Assembly (NCBI GenBank): GCA_034620365.1
Contig: JAQGEQ010000043.1
Span: forward strand, 1,240,001 to 1,304,000
Origin: Pegea sp. RAD2-039
Taxonomy: Eukaryota; Chordata; Thaliacea; Salpida; Salpidae
DNA length: 64,000 nt
Direction: 5' to 3'
Shown here: in pieces, positions 10,741 through 26,356 of the stretch
How the letters are laid out: each line of letters starts with the position of its first letter
Numbering within the stretch: position 1 is the first letter of the stretch
Notes under the pieces: generated by a model
Databases searched by the model: none
Told to the model about the DNA's origin: nothing
The model's input: only the letters and a program-made list of their open reading frames with translations
Translations under genes and position numbers: made by a program

Positions 10741-13700
10741 TTATAATATTTGCTGCTGTTTGATAACACTTGAGCTTTTTGCCGACAAATTACTGATTTC
10801 AGCGATCTCAGCAACTGGAATAGATGGTTCCATATCAGCAAAGTAATCGGGTTCTTCAACCGTCGGTTTTGATTTAACGAGAGCTTTAATTTCAAACTCA
10901 GCACCTAAACGATTTGTAGTGTTCAAGTCACTTGTAGTATTTTCATTCATTTCTTTCGGTTGATCCAAATCAACAAGAACATCAACAGCTACATGAGGTT
11001 TAGAGTCAGTTGAAGAAGACGAGTCGGACTCAGTTGATGATTCTTCCTCAGAATCAAAACTATCATCAAAAGTCCCCCAATCATCTTCATCTTCACTACT
11101 GTTCGCCCAAGTTTCAACTTCTGCTTTCTTGTCTTCGTCTGTTTTGGTGAGATCTTTTGGCTTTTCAAGTACATCTAGTAAAGTTTTAGAATCAGAAATT
11201 TGTTCCTCATCTATTTTCTCAGAAGTTTTTTCCTTAATCTCTAAGCTTTCTTCTAATTGAGTACTAGCAGACGTAACAGGCTGAAAAAGAAAATTTAAAA
11301 GGAGAAAGTTGAAACTGTTTCAATTATGAGTGAGTTACAAACCTTGAAATCACTTGAAATGCTTTTACCGTGGTTCCTTTGAATCGCATGAGCCAATAAT
11401 TGTTGCTTTTTTATAATTTCTGAATTATGAAGACTCATCGTATTTTCTCGCTTGCTGTTCAGTGCAAGTTCCAATAAAGTCGGTTTTTTTGGCTTATTTT
11501 TCTTTACTATTGGAGGTAGTGGTTCTCTGGCAGGAAATTTTTCTTGATGAGCAAGAATAGTTTGCTCATTTAACACATTTCCGTTAAACTAAAAAAATAA
11601 ATTTCAAGTGAAAAGTTGATATGGAATTAAAACAAAAGTGAACTGTTTTTATATTATTTAGAAGCTATTTTGAAAATCATTTTTTCCAAAGAAATTAATT
11701 TACTGTTTTATTAACTAACTTTTGGTGTGGCATGAGTAAACAGCCGTTCCCTGTCAGTTCCTACAATTATATCTCCACCCACTAAGGGAATCGCTTCAGC
11801 TAAAGCAACAAGAGTTGCTTTGACGAGTTCGTTATTACAATCATTCATACCTTGAAGGATCTATGAACATAAAAGCTGACTTCAAATGATGAATTGACAG
11901 ATTTTGAAAAATCACCTCAGGCAAAACATAATTTTCTAAAACCGATTTGTCGAATAAATGAACAAAGTTGTGGAAATTTTCCAGTAGCATCATTCGAACA
12001 TGCAGTACTCTGCTTTTGAACAGTTTCACAATTTTCGGAATCACTAATTCAGCAAATATTTCATCAGAAATAAAACCATTTTCTACAAAAGTTCAATAAA
12101 AACATGAAAAGTTTATCCACTTAATAAGTTAGAGCGCTTAAATTAACATTTGGATGATAACTTTACACGCTTAACAGGAAATCACTTCTTAATAATAAGT
12201 CAGTTGTGGAAATTAAAAGTTAAAAGTTTATAAGATTGTAAAACAAACCGTTTGATTTATTTTTAGGCTTTAGAATAATTTTGATGACTTGGTTTAGTGC
12301 AACTTGTTCAGCAATAACAATAGGTGTAAGAAGCAAGGGAAGTATACTTTTAGCAAATATACGTGGAAAAATTTTGCATTCTCTCACCATTGTAAGAAGT
12401 CGACTGAAAAAAAGTTTATAAAAGTAATTTTCATCATCTTCAAATGTACATCTCAATCAGGTTATATTTAATCTAAGATAAAAGTAGGAATATGTCTTTC
12501 ACTAAAAGTTACAATCATATTATTTACAAATTTATTATTTATTACTTGAAAAAAGCATCCTTCTCAGCTTGTTGCTTCAAAGTAATCGACTGAAGAAAGT
12601 TTATTATAAAGATAAACGAAGATTTCAAGATTGGCATTGATAATATTTCCTTCACTGTTGGGCGATTTTTATAGTCATCACGGCATATATCAGCTATTAG
12701 TTTATCTAAATTTTCCTTAAAAAAAGTTCTTTAATTTAAACAACTTTAAACTAAAAATAGATAAAAACAAAGTATAAGATAAAAAAAACTTTGAAGTACA
12801 AACTTTGGTAAATATTTTTTTAAACATAGAAAATAAAAACAGTAAAAGGTTTATCAAATCTTGTTTGACGACAAATCAATAACATTGTGCATAAGATGAA
12901 AATCTTACCATAGATAGGCTAGTTGCAAACTGCAACTGTTTTTTATAATCTTTAAGTAATAGTCCAAAAGCTTTGACGTCACCACAAAAAGCAAACTTCT
13001 CATTAAGACTTTCTTCAGTCTAATAAATAAACTTTCAAATATAAGTTTGAACAATCATTTTCCATCAAAATAAATATAAATATTAATAAATTAAAATAAT
13101 ATTATCAATAACATTATAATATAACATATCTTTTAATCAAGTTTAAAAAATCTTTAATTAAATTTGCTTCAACTGCTAAACACTAATTGTCATAAATATT
13201 TTTAGTTATAAAAATATTTACAAATTTTAATCAAAAATATAATATAAAAACATGCTATCAACAAAACTCATATTTTTAGAAAAACTAAATATAGTTTTAA
13301 GTGTAACATCATGAATTATATTACCATATGTGCTGAAAAATATTAAGCAATAAGTTAATAATAAAAATCAATAGATTGTTTGAAAAACCTTTTGTAAATG
13401 CTTGTGATTTTCAGGAAATAATAAATATTTAGTTGTTGTTTCAGAAAAACTTGTAGCATGATCAAAATCTCCAAGTTTCCAATATCCTTTCTCATTTGTA
13501 TAAATTGAACTGACACAAATATTGTTATGAGAAATTTTAGCCTAAGAAATAAAGCAGCAAATTAAAAAATGCCACAATATGCATAATTTTTAAAATATAA
13601 ACAATATTTATATAATTTGAGCTAAAACAATCAAAGTCTGATCTATTCCTATTTAAAGTTAGTTAAGAAATATGAAGTTTACCTGTGTATGTAAGAACTC

Positions 13701-14405
13701 AACCGCATGAGCCAAATCTTGCAAGCCACTGCATAATTCATTAGCATCTAACTCATTGATCAAAATAGATAAAGGAGTGCCAGTTTCAGTGATCAAATAA
13801 GCTTCCATTTCAGTTGAAACAAAGTTAAAATAACGAAGAATATTTGGATGTCTCAAAATCTTTAAAAACTAAAAAAGGATAGCATAATCATAATTGATAA
13901 TTTTTAAAGATTTTCATTGATAATATTGTTATAAGAATAAAATTATTTTGTTAAAAGAACTATAAATTGAATTTACAAATTTTAGAAAAAAATTGCTATT
14001 TCAATAAAAATTAATAAAATAGTATCTCTCTTAAAAATTATCTAAGACTCAATTGAAAACATAGTCTTAACAATGAAGATTTTAAGATTTTAGTGACTTA
14101 TAACATATGTAAATCACTAAATCTATCTTGTTACATTTCTTATTAACTATTTAACTAAGTTTATTCTAAACCTAAAAAACTCTTACCTTAACATTATTTT
14201 CAAATTCAGAAGATACTCTAACAGATCTAATTGAAAATATATTCACATTTGATCCATCTGAAAGTTTTCCTTTTCTTATTAGTTTTTTAGTCTCAACTGA
14301 ATTTGATTTATCAGTAGGTAAATTATAGAAATCACCAAACTGACAATCAGAAATAGCTTGTTCTTCTTCAGACCCATAGTACCAATCCCAAACTGATGAC
14401 AACAT
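10741..14405 (-). CDS. SCYL3: SCY1-like pseudokinase, SCYL3/PACE-1-like, 10 exons
   Basis: Catalytically inactive kinase-like protein; the SCYL family works in Golgi/secretory trafficking and, for SCYL3, with ezrin. Exons: 14405-14187, 13868-13683, 13541-13389, 13019-12909, 12715-12546, 12403-12249, 12082-11916, 11860-11720, 11588-11343, 11280-10741. All have GT/AG borders and consistent phase, giving 695 aa (human SCYL3 is about 740). The kinase fold spans about residues 40-270: RHPNILRY, then ISHNNICVSS in place of the HRD loop, then WKLGDFDHA in place of DFG; no VAIK lysine or glycine loop is seen. HEAT-like helices follow to about 440. The tail has DDWGTFDD near 583 and LGAEFEIK...PDYFADMEP near 646-670. 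That last match, plus CVSS and the CSGLQDL helix, favours SCYL3 over SCYL1. The ATG is preceded by TTTGTACAG about 24 nt upstream. Confidence 0.9.
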
Positions 14406-16174
14406 TACTTATTGATTACAACTTTAAATCTGTACAAATCAACAACATTAGTAAGTTGAAAACACAGCTTATGGTAGAAAATGGATTTTAAAGATACAGC
14501 CTTTAAAGCGTGTCGACATACGATCAAGTTAAATACAAAAGGTAATACTCAATTTTTACAACAAGTTTACGGATATAGTCAAAAAAGCAACGTACGCATA
14601 AATACTCTTTTTATTTGTATTAGTTTTTTTTACAACAACTTGACGACTACTAGCTAAATGCAAGTTTTAAGAACTATTTTTACTATTATCTGAGTAAGTT
14701 CTAAATTCGTTCATAGATATTGTAATAGGATTTGTTATTCATAACCAAATTTGAATGAGATTTGATTCAAAATGTTTAGTTCCGTCACTCTAAGACTCTT
14801 GGGAGAAAATAAATCTTTGCTTGACATCTCTACGTATTTAAATGAAATTAAAGAAAAAGTCATCTAAGTTCCAGTGCACAGAACTTAGAGGTCACTTCTG
14901 ACAAATCTCCTCCATCGATACACGCTAGCAATAACAAATGGTATTTTTATAGTGGAAATTATGATGATATTAATGAGTTTTTATCAACGTGGAATGAATT
15001 TATATTTTCAACTATACTAACGACATCAATACTGTTTACTCACGGTTTACTAAAACCGTTAAAGAGTCAATAGAAAATTTGTACTTTTTTATAGAGTCAA
15101 CAAAATTTGTGCAAATACTTGAGGAAGTTACAACATTTTAAAGGCCTTTTATATAAACGAACTAAGGACCATTCGGGCAACATTTACAAGGATGGTATGC
15201 AGGAAACTTAAAGTTAAATTCGATAGTTAAGAACATTGTCTCAACTTCTTAAATTTAGTTACTTTAGAAATTCGACGGATTAAATACAGCTTAATTCTTA
15301 TTTTCTAAACTCTTCACAATTTAGTTGACCTTTAATTCAATATTTTTTCTCCATTAGTCCTTCCCTCAAGTTTAATCAACTCAGACGATACACATTACAT
15401 CTTAATAAGTCTACATCATCTGACACTTTATTAAGTTCAAATATTTCCTTTTTCGTTTTCTGATATATTTTTGATAAATATATTTATTAGAATTATATGT
15501 AATTTTTTCATAACTGTTAAAATAGACCAAATTATTACAAAAGTAATTACAGCTAGAATTAAGTATTTGCTGGCTCAATAACATCTTAGTTAGTCAAATG
15601 TTTAGAAAAAATTATGTTTTTTTTATTTTGCAAATTATCTCTATGTATATAAAGCTATATACTATAGGGATTTTAAGATTAATTTTCTTTACTATATATA
15701 TTTCATTTTTATGCAATTAAATTTGTCTTAATTTGACTAAAAGATATTTCATTTCAAAATTAGTTTTTAAAACTATTATTTCATTTATAATTATTTAATT
15801 ACAATTATAATAGATTAGATAATAACCAAAAATCTGTTTAGTCAATTGATTGAGTCAATTTAACAGCTTTTAATCAACACTTTTTTATGTTATGCTTCTT
15901 ATATAACATATATATTTTCATTTTTATTATATTCATTTTTTATGTAGGGTGTTTAGGATAACTATAAAAATTATACCCTATTATAGTGCATCTAGATTGT
16001 TTTTAAAAGATTTTAAATAGATTAAAACAGTTGTTTTTAGAAGGTGTTTTACTATACATCTTAGAACTAATTGTAAAGTTTATTTTTTAAGTTTTTGAAC
16101 AATTCTTAAAATTTCTTACTTTTTAATAAAAAATTCTTTTTTAGATTATAAAACTATAATTCAAAACAGGCAAA
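14406..16174. other. Divergent intergenic region between SCYL3-like and IMMP2L
   Basis: Both flanking genes point away from this 1.8-kb A+T-rich spacer, so it should contain both promoters. No clear TATA or CCAAT arrangement can be picked out at this composition. The only recognisable element is a CR1-like fragment near 15381-15455. An acceptor-like TTTTTTAG at 16137-16144 ends 30 nt before the IMMP2L ATG. Confidence 0.4.
15381..15455 (+). mobile_element. CR1-like retrotransposon fragment, copy C (pol 3' end)
   Basis: Close to the copy at 49765-49825: both carry ACACATTACATCTTAATAA and translate to RR[YH]TLHLNK followed by an S-rich stretch. This is the region just before the C-terminal end of a CR1/Jockey-type pol protein. 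The match fades after about 15440 and the characteristic 3' hairpin and tail are absent, so this is a small relic. Confidence 0.6.
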
Positions 16175-16996
16175 ATGCTTTCTTTAAAAACATTTCTTAA
16201 TTTAAACAAATGCTTTCAAAAAACAAGGACAGTTATATTTAGAACTAGTACTCAACTTCATCAATCATTTTCTACACATTGCTCTAGATTTAATGGTGTA
16301 TGTAAATTTAAAAAATGTGGACATAATGAGATTTTAGCGAGACAAGTTAGTTGTAACCAACTCTTAAACGGATATCAAAAGTTTTCCTCATTTAAAACTA
16401 ATTCGAATTTAGATAGTAATGAGAAGACTAATGAGGATAAAAGAGATTATATTTATCAGTTTATTCATTATTTTATTTTTGGAGCTTCAGCTTTTGTAGT
16501 ATATTGGTTCATTGATGAAAATTATGTAACATTTGCAACTGTTGTTGGATCATCCATGCAGCCAGAGTTTAATCCTGATGGACATAAGTTTAAAGATGTG
16601 GTTTTTGGAGAACGATCACCTATCTATGATTATGATTCTTTAAAAAGAGGTGATGTAGTTTTGTTTCTTTCAACAAGAAATCCTAATCAGCAGAATATAA
16701 AAAGAATAGTTGGGCTTGAAGGAGATATTGTTGAAACTATTTATCATAAACATGTTGTAATTCCTGAAGGTCATTGTTGGGTTGAAGGAGATAACATTTA
16801 TAATAGTTTTGATTGTAATAGAACTGGCCCAATTCCTCTTGGATTAATAAAAGCAAAAGTAACTGCCATAATTTGGCCTCCAACCAGATGGAAAACTTTA
16901 GAGAGAAAAATCCCTCATTCTAGAGTATTCATAAATGGGATGAAACATCCCTTAGATACAGAATTGCCATCTCTTGACTCTAAATCTATTGTTTAG
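16175..16996 (+). CDS. IMMP2L: Mitochondrial inner membrane protease subunit 2 (IMMP2L), intronless
   Basis: Signal-peptidase-like serine/lysine protease of the mitochondrial inner membrane. It removes sorting signals from intermembrane-space proteins and acts with IMMP1L. The product is 273 aa in one exon. It has a Ser/Lys/Arg-rich N-terminus likely to be a targeting sequence, a membrane segment at about 98-118, and the S26 core. VVGSSMQPEFNP holds the catalytic serine (S127) and NIKRIVGLEGD the catalytic lysine (K176). The GHCWVEGDN box and the C-terminal IIWPPTRWKTLE match human IMMP2L closely. It is about 100 residues longer than the human protein (175 aa), nearly all at the N-terminus. 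The start at 16175 is the first ATG of the frame; later methionines fall at or after the catalytic core. An AATAAA is at 17205-17210. Confidence 0.93.
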   Translation: MLSLKTFLNLNKCFQKTRTVIFRTSTQLHQSFSTHCSRFNGVCKFKKCGHNEILARQVSCNQLLNGYQKFSSFKTNSNLDSNEKTNEDKRDYIYQFIHYFIFGASAFVVYWFIDENYVTFATVVGSSMQPEFNPDGHKFKDVVFGERSPIYDYDSLKRGDVVLFLSTRNPNQQNIKRIVGLEGDIVETIYHKHVVIPEGHCWVEGDNIYNSFDCNRTGPIPLGLIKAKVTAIIWPPTRWKTLERKIPHSRVFINGMKHPLDTELPSLDSKSIV

Positions 16997-17386
16997 AAAA
17001 TCAAGAGATCTTTGGTTTATTTAAAACTTAAAAATTTGTTAACTTTTGATATGATTGTAAAAATATGGAAATATTTTTATAAATCAGATTACTTTTATTT
17101 ATATTGTTACTTTTCTGAATTTTTGAAATTCAGACTTGAACAAGTTTGAGAACCAGTAAGCTAAAGAATTAAAACTTGTCTCTAGGTACTTTTTATATAT
17201 TATGAATAAATTATTTGATTCTGCTTTATTCAATGTTGTCTTCTACTTAAAGAAATATTTGTTATTCTGATTATATTTTAATTTGATAAATAGTTATTTG
17301 TTAAGTTGTCTAAAAAATTTCAAGAAACGTTTTGTAAACTTTAGAATTCGGTATTCTATTTAAAAATTTAATTTTCATTCAAAAAT

Positions 17387-21092
<3,706 letters not shown>

Positions 21093-22146
21093 ATTGAGTT
21101 ACAAGAAGAAATATTCAATTTTTAAATGTACTATTTACAAATGAAATGTTTTAGACTGTAGGAAGCTTTGATTGGTTTAATAAATCAATCTTGAATGTCA
21201 TTCATAAATATTAATTGACTGTGAAATAAATAAAATTCAATTTTTTATATCTTTTAAATATATTTCTGTATAAAATAGTCTATAAAAGGTCATTTAAATT
21301 TTTATATTTATTATGTCATCAATAAACAAAAATGTTTCAACAAATTGCAATTACATAGACAGGTTATTTGATGAAACTCAATAACTAGTTTTATGCAAGT
21401 TTTATAAACATTTTGAATAATTTCAGTTTAAACTATCATCTTATAAGGCTGTAAATAGCAACATATATAAAGGGAAGATCATTAAAAGATTGTTCTTAAG
21501 ATGAGAACTCCATACGGATGAGTTAAATTGCAATATAGGACAGATATATGTAAACTTTCAATTATTACATTTTATTCAAAATAATTTATTGTGGTGGTTT
21601 GTAATAGATCATAAACATCAAACAGTAGATAAAATTAAATAATTGTTAACTTTAAATAAAATAAAAGTTATTATATTTCAAACACGTGTGAATTTAAATG
21701 TTAAAAACCTAAGATAAGATGCTTGTTATTTATCTCACAGTAGACAAACTTTTGATTATTAGTTTCTCAAGTTTGAATGAAGAATAATAAAATTCAGTTC
21801 CAGTAAATTATTTATTGCTTAAATTAAATCTATGCCTAACTGTTCAAACTTCGACAAAATCCAAAAAAGAAAATGAGATTTAGTTCTAAGATGAAAATTT
21901 CTCAAACTTTTTTGTCTCAATTAAAAAAAGTTTTGCTTTTACAAAATCTTGTATTTATTATTATTGTAGATTATAGTAGAAAAATTATAAGTTCCAAAAA
22001 ATAAGATAACAACAAATTTGATTGTTAAAATAAAAAAAAAGTTGACAAACTGAAAAACTTGCAAACAAAAGTGTTCAACTTTGTTCTCGACTTAAACTTT
22101 TTTGGTAAACAGAAAATTTTTACTGAGTGAATATTAGATTAGAAAT
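21093..22146. other. Convergent 3' region between KAP3 and PPP1R7
   Basis: This spacer should hold both 3' untranslated regions. AATAAA at 21179-21184 suits KAP3. TTTATT at 21954-21959, which is AATAAA on the minus strand, suits PPP1R7. I see no coding sequence or repeat. Confidence 0.5.
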
Positions 22147-25100
22147 TTATGAGGATACTAGATTGCCAGCTCTTGTATAAGTAGCATCTATTTGCATCAA
22201 GTTAGGTAGTAAAGCTTGTAATCGTCGACGATATTGATTTGCAAACTCCTTCTGAATCGGATTCTGCTCTAGATACACAGTTTTCAGTTTAGGGCACTTG
22301 TTTAATTCACTGACGTTGTCCCATTCATCAATTTCATTATGATTTGCCTGAAATTAAAGAATAATTTCTTTAAAAGAAAGTGATTGATGATAAGCCACTT
22401 ACCCAAAATTCCTCTAATTCCAAGAGGTGGTCAATATTTTCTATAGTTTTGATTTTATTCATTGCCACATCAAGAGTTTGAAGCTTTAGCTAGAAATTAT
22501 TGTTTGGTTTAAGCATAATACAAAGTACTAATCTATAAGTTTGAATTAGGAATTAATTAGAAATTGAATTAATTATCCTTCAAATAAAAGTAAACAAAAA
22601 GTTAGCAACTTACGTTTTTATCCAAACCTTCAAGTTTTGTGATCAAATTGCTGCTAAGATAAAGTTCAGTAAGATTTGTCAAACATTCCAAACCTTCAAT
22701 TTTCTTTATTCGGTTGCTCATTAATGCCAGGATACGAATATTAGTCAGTGACGTGATGTTCTTAATCTCAGTGATTTTATTCTTTCCAAAATAAAGCTCA
22801 GTTAAGGAGGTCAGTTTTTCAAGGTTCTCTATTTCCTTTAGATTCAAAAGTTACAATTATTTTTATTTAAAAAATGATCAGCTGAAATTTTAATTTATAA
22901 TTAATTGAAGCATACTAGATGTTCATCAAGTCTAAAAGACATTGATTCATATCTAAAATCAAACAATATTTGTTCTTAAATTAAGTAGCCTACTGGTTAA
23001 AGTCAAACCACTGAATAAAACATGGTAGTAAAAAGAAGAAACTTGTTTGGAATTATATAATTTTTTGACCATGTCAACGTATTACGAGCAAATTAACTTC
23101 TACTAACCCTAATACGGTTGTCACCCAACTCCAACATTTCTAATTGGCTTAAATGATTCAGATTTTCAACTGTAGAAATCCGATTCGCAGATAAGAACAA
23201 CTTTTTAATATTTTTCAGGTCTTCTAAGCCTTCAACTTTTTTGAATAAATTGAATGAAAGGTCCAAGGTACTAAAGAAGAGTAAAAGTAACAATTAAACA
23301 TTTAAGAAATTGATAAAAACGTAATCAGATGATAAAAAAGTTCTTTTAAAATTCTCAAACATCTAACTCACTATAAGTTTAAGACTTTAGCAATTTAAAA
23401 TGTTCTGAAATATATTATTATAAACAATTATCTTTCGCTGTTGAAAATATGTTAGCATAAACCCAAATGGCAAATTGTATTCAAATAAAAATATGATAAT
23501 TCATATATTGTTTTACAAATATTTGAATGAAATAGAAACACAATTAGTTTACTTTTCTGACTGCTTACATATTTGCTTTAATTAAAAACAAGGCTAATGC
23601 CTGAAATTTTATCTTTTATTTTTATAGAAGATACATTTTTTGAGTTAAGTCAAAAGATTTCCATCTACTGTTTGAAATATGAAATAACTCACTGTAATTT
23701 AGTTAACTTTTCCAGATTTTCAATTTTTTTCAATTTATTGTCATAAAGATCTAAATGTTCAAGAGTCTCGTAAAGACAATCTAAATTTTCAATTTTTTTC
23801 AGAAGATTATTTCTAAGACATAATTCAACAACTTTTTTAAGTTTGTCGAGACCTTGTATAACTCCAAGTCGTGAATGTTCTAAATCAATAACCTGAAAAT
23901 AAACAAAGAGTTAAAAACACTCAAAGATTTATTTGAACGTACTACTATAAAGACAGATTTTTCAGTCTTGTCTGAGTTACACTCTCTAGCTAGCAGAGAT
24001 TCATGAATAAAACTAAGCTTTAAGAACTTTAAAAAAATTAAAAAAGTATTAACTAAAAAAGTATATGACGTAAAGGGCAGCTAAAAGTAACTATTATTAA
24101 AAAATAAACATTAAACTATTCAAAATATAAAGTTAATAAAAAAGAACTAGTATTAGAATGGGTGAAAATTTGTAGTTAGTTTGAAGGTTAGTATAACTAG
24201 GATGAACAATTTCACAGAAAAATCAACTTATAAAACTTGACACAAACATGTATTTAAAATACTATAATAAAACAACCAGCTTGTTATGGAGCACAAGAAT
24301 TGCTAAACAATCAATTTAATAGCGTTTTTATAACAGATGATGGCAATGCTCTTTCCTATTCCGACATTCTTGCAAATGTCTCTGAGATGAATAATCTTGA
24401 CACAAAGGTCGATATGGTAACTAAGGCTATATTTCCTTTAAATTAATCAGTTTCCAAAATCCCTACTTTGTTTTTAAGAAAGACTTTTTCCTTTATTTTT
24501 ATCTCTACTTTATAGCATCACTCTGAGGCGAGAAAGAGTTCCACAAATTTGGAAGAAAGTTAACATTACTTCTATTTACAAAAAGGGTCCCAGAAACACT
24601 ATACTTAACTACAGACCAGTTTCACTGACTTCAATTATCTGCAGAACTGAAAAGCACAATCATATGAACAGCTATTTAATAGAGCACCATCTAATATCTG
24701 ATATCAAGCATGGCTTTGTGAAACGGAGATCTTCCCTGACTCAACATCTCACTTTTCTTAATGAACCTATAATGAAAATAATACTCCACGTGACATCATA
24801 TACCTCAGTTTTGTACCTTGATTTTTCTAAAGCATTTAAATCTGTCCCACACAACAAGCTCATTATTGTTTTACAAACATTAAAAATCAATAGCTTTATC
24901 TTACAGTGTATTGAAGATTACTTATCAGGTGGAACCCAACAAACTCATGCAGAAAAATCTTTATCAACTCCTAGTAAAGTCAGAAATGAGGTTCCTCAAA
25001 GTTTTGTTCTGGACCTCTTCTTTTTTAATTTTCATCGAAGACCTAATCAGAAGATTAGTAGCAGTAGATGATGTCAGTATGTTTGTGTATGCAGATGATA

Positions 25101-26356
25101 TCAAGCTATTATCTTGCAATCCTTCAAACTACACTATGCACTGTAGAAAACTGGTCTCTGAATTGGCGGCTCAAAATCCAGCCCACAAAGTCTGAACTTT
25201 TATCTCTTCAACTGGCTGCAAATTCCTTGAGCCAATATTCCATCAATGGATTTATTATTCAACGAGTATCTTCGGTCCTAGACCTTGGCATTAGCCTATC
25301 ATCTGATTTTAAATGGCGCAATTATGTTTCTAAAAACTTTGCAAAATCAATCAAGCTTGTTTACCTTTTTATAAAGACCTTAAATTTTAAGGTTCCATAC
25401 TTATCAACCTCTTTAAGGTATATATTCGTTCAGTTCTTGAATACAATGTCAGTTCATGGAATCCATATCACGTTGGTGATATCAAAAAAAATTGAATCTG
25501 TTCAGGCACTATTTATGAAATTGATATGCAGTAAATTTAATATTAAATATGATAAGTATAAACAACATCCCAGTAAACTGTGAGTTTTCCCTTTTTTATA
25601 TTATTAACATTCTATGTAACTGTTCACTGTGATATCATATGGGGAATACTGAAATGCCAAGTGTATTTCTTCCTACATTTCCATCTTAATTATATACAAT
25701 ATATATTTTTTGTGAAAATTTGTTAGCGAGAGGTGCTTTTTTCAGGCACCCTTCTTTGCTTTTATTGTAATAAATAAATAAAATAAAGTTAAAAATATAA
25801 AAGAAAACTACAACTAACCTCACTGTCTACATCAAGTTCACTTAAAATTAATCTAACTTTTTCTTCATTTTCAGGATCGGACAAAGTTTGATGTGATGTA
25901 ACTACAGATTGCTAAAATAAATAAATTATTTAGAAATATATATTGAACTTAATCACTATTGATTTTTATGTATTTTAGTAACATATCTTATGTTAAAAAT
26001 AATGAAATCAATAAGAATAAACTTAAGTTAATTTTTAAAAGAGCTTTAAAATATTTACAAATTTAAAAACAAATTTATAAACTTTAAATATATAGTTGAA
26101 TGAATGAATAAATAAATAAAGTATACTCACTCAATCTATTCTAATCAAGGTTTAAGTTATTGTTACAATTCCAAAACTAATTGTACTTAAAGAAGATAAT
26201 AACAATCAGTAGTTTTGCTTTTAAAAAGTTGCATAACCACATATATACCAATACATTCAAAAAAATCAAAATATAAATCAACAATTATATAAAAACACTA
26301 TTGATATTTTATAAGAAATTGAAATAATTACTTACCACAGCATTATCAGTAGTCAT
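22147..26356 (-). CDS. PPP1R7: Protein phosphatase 1 regulatory subunit 7 (SDS22), 7 exons
   Basis: Leucine-rich-repeat protein that binds the PP1 catalytic subunit and controls its maturation and mitotic activity. Exons: 26356-26336, 25911-25819, 23892-23693, 23270-23108, 22835-22614, 22489-22403, 22347-22147. GT/AG borders and phases agree, giving 328 aa (human 360). After a short acidic N-terminus come tandem 22-residue LRRs with the SDS22 signature, such as LDLSFNLFKKVEGLEDLKN, LELGDNRI, LYLSSNLITKLEGLDKN and LEEFW. The LRR cap follows, with KTVYLEQNPIQKEF, YRRRLQALLPNL and QIDATY. The 1.9-kb second intron contains a retrotransposon on the opposite strand. An acceptor-like TTTCATTCTAG lies 27 nt before the ATG. 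Confidence 0.94.
24270..25790 (+). mobile_element. CR1/Jockey-like non-LTR retrotransposon, copy A, 5'-truncated and dead
   Basis: Broken reverse-transcriptase coding sequence inside PPP1R7 intron 2, antisense to the gene. Recognisable pieces in order: LNNQFNSVFITDDGN (about 24300), IPQIWKKVNITSIYKKG (about 24540), NYRPVSLTSII, YLDFSKAFKSVPHNKL with the motif-A aspartate (about 24815), then after a frame change FVYADDIKLLS with the catalytic YADD (about 25085). Next come DLGISLSSDFKW and a C-terminal pol region ending at about 25580. The 3' end has a hairpin (GGTGC 25732-25736 pairing with GCACC 25746-25750) and an A+T-rich terminus ending in AATAAATAAA repeats. At least two frame shifts and several stops show that it is not functional. 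The 5' end, endonuclease and ORF1 are missing. The left boundary is approximate. Confidence 0.85.
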
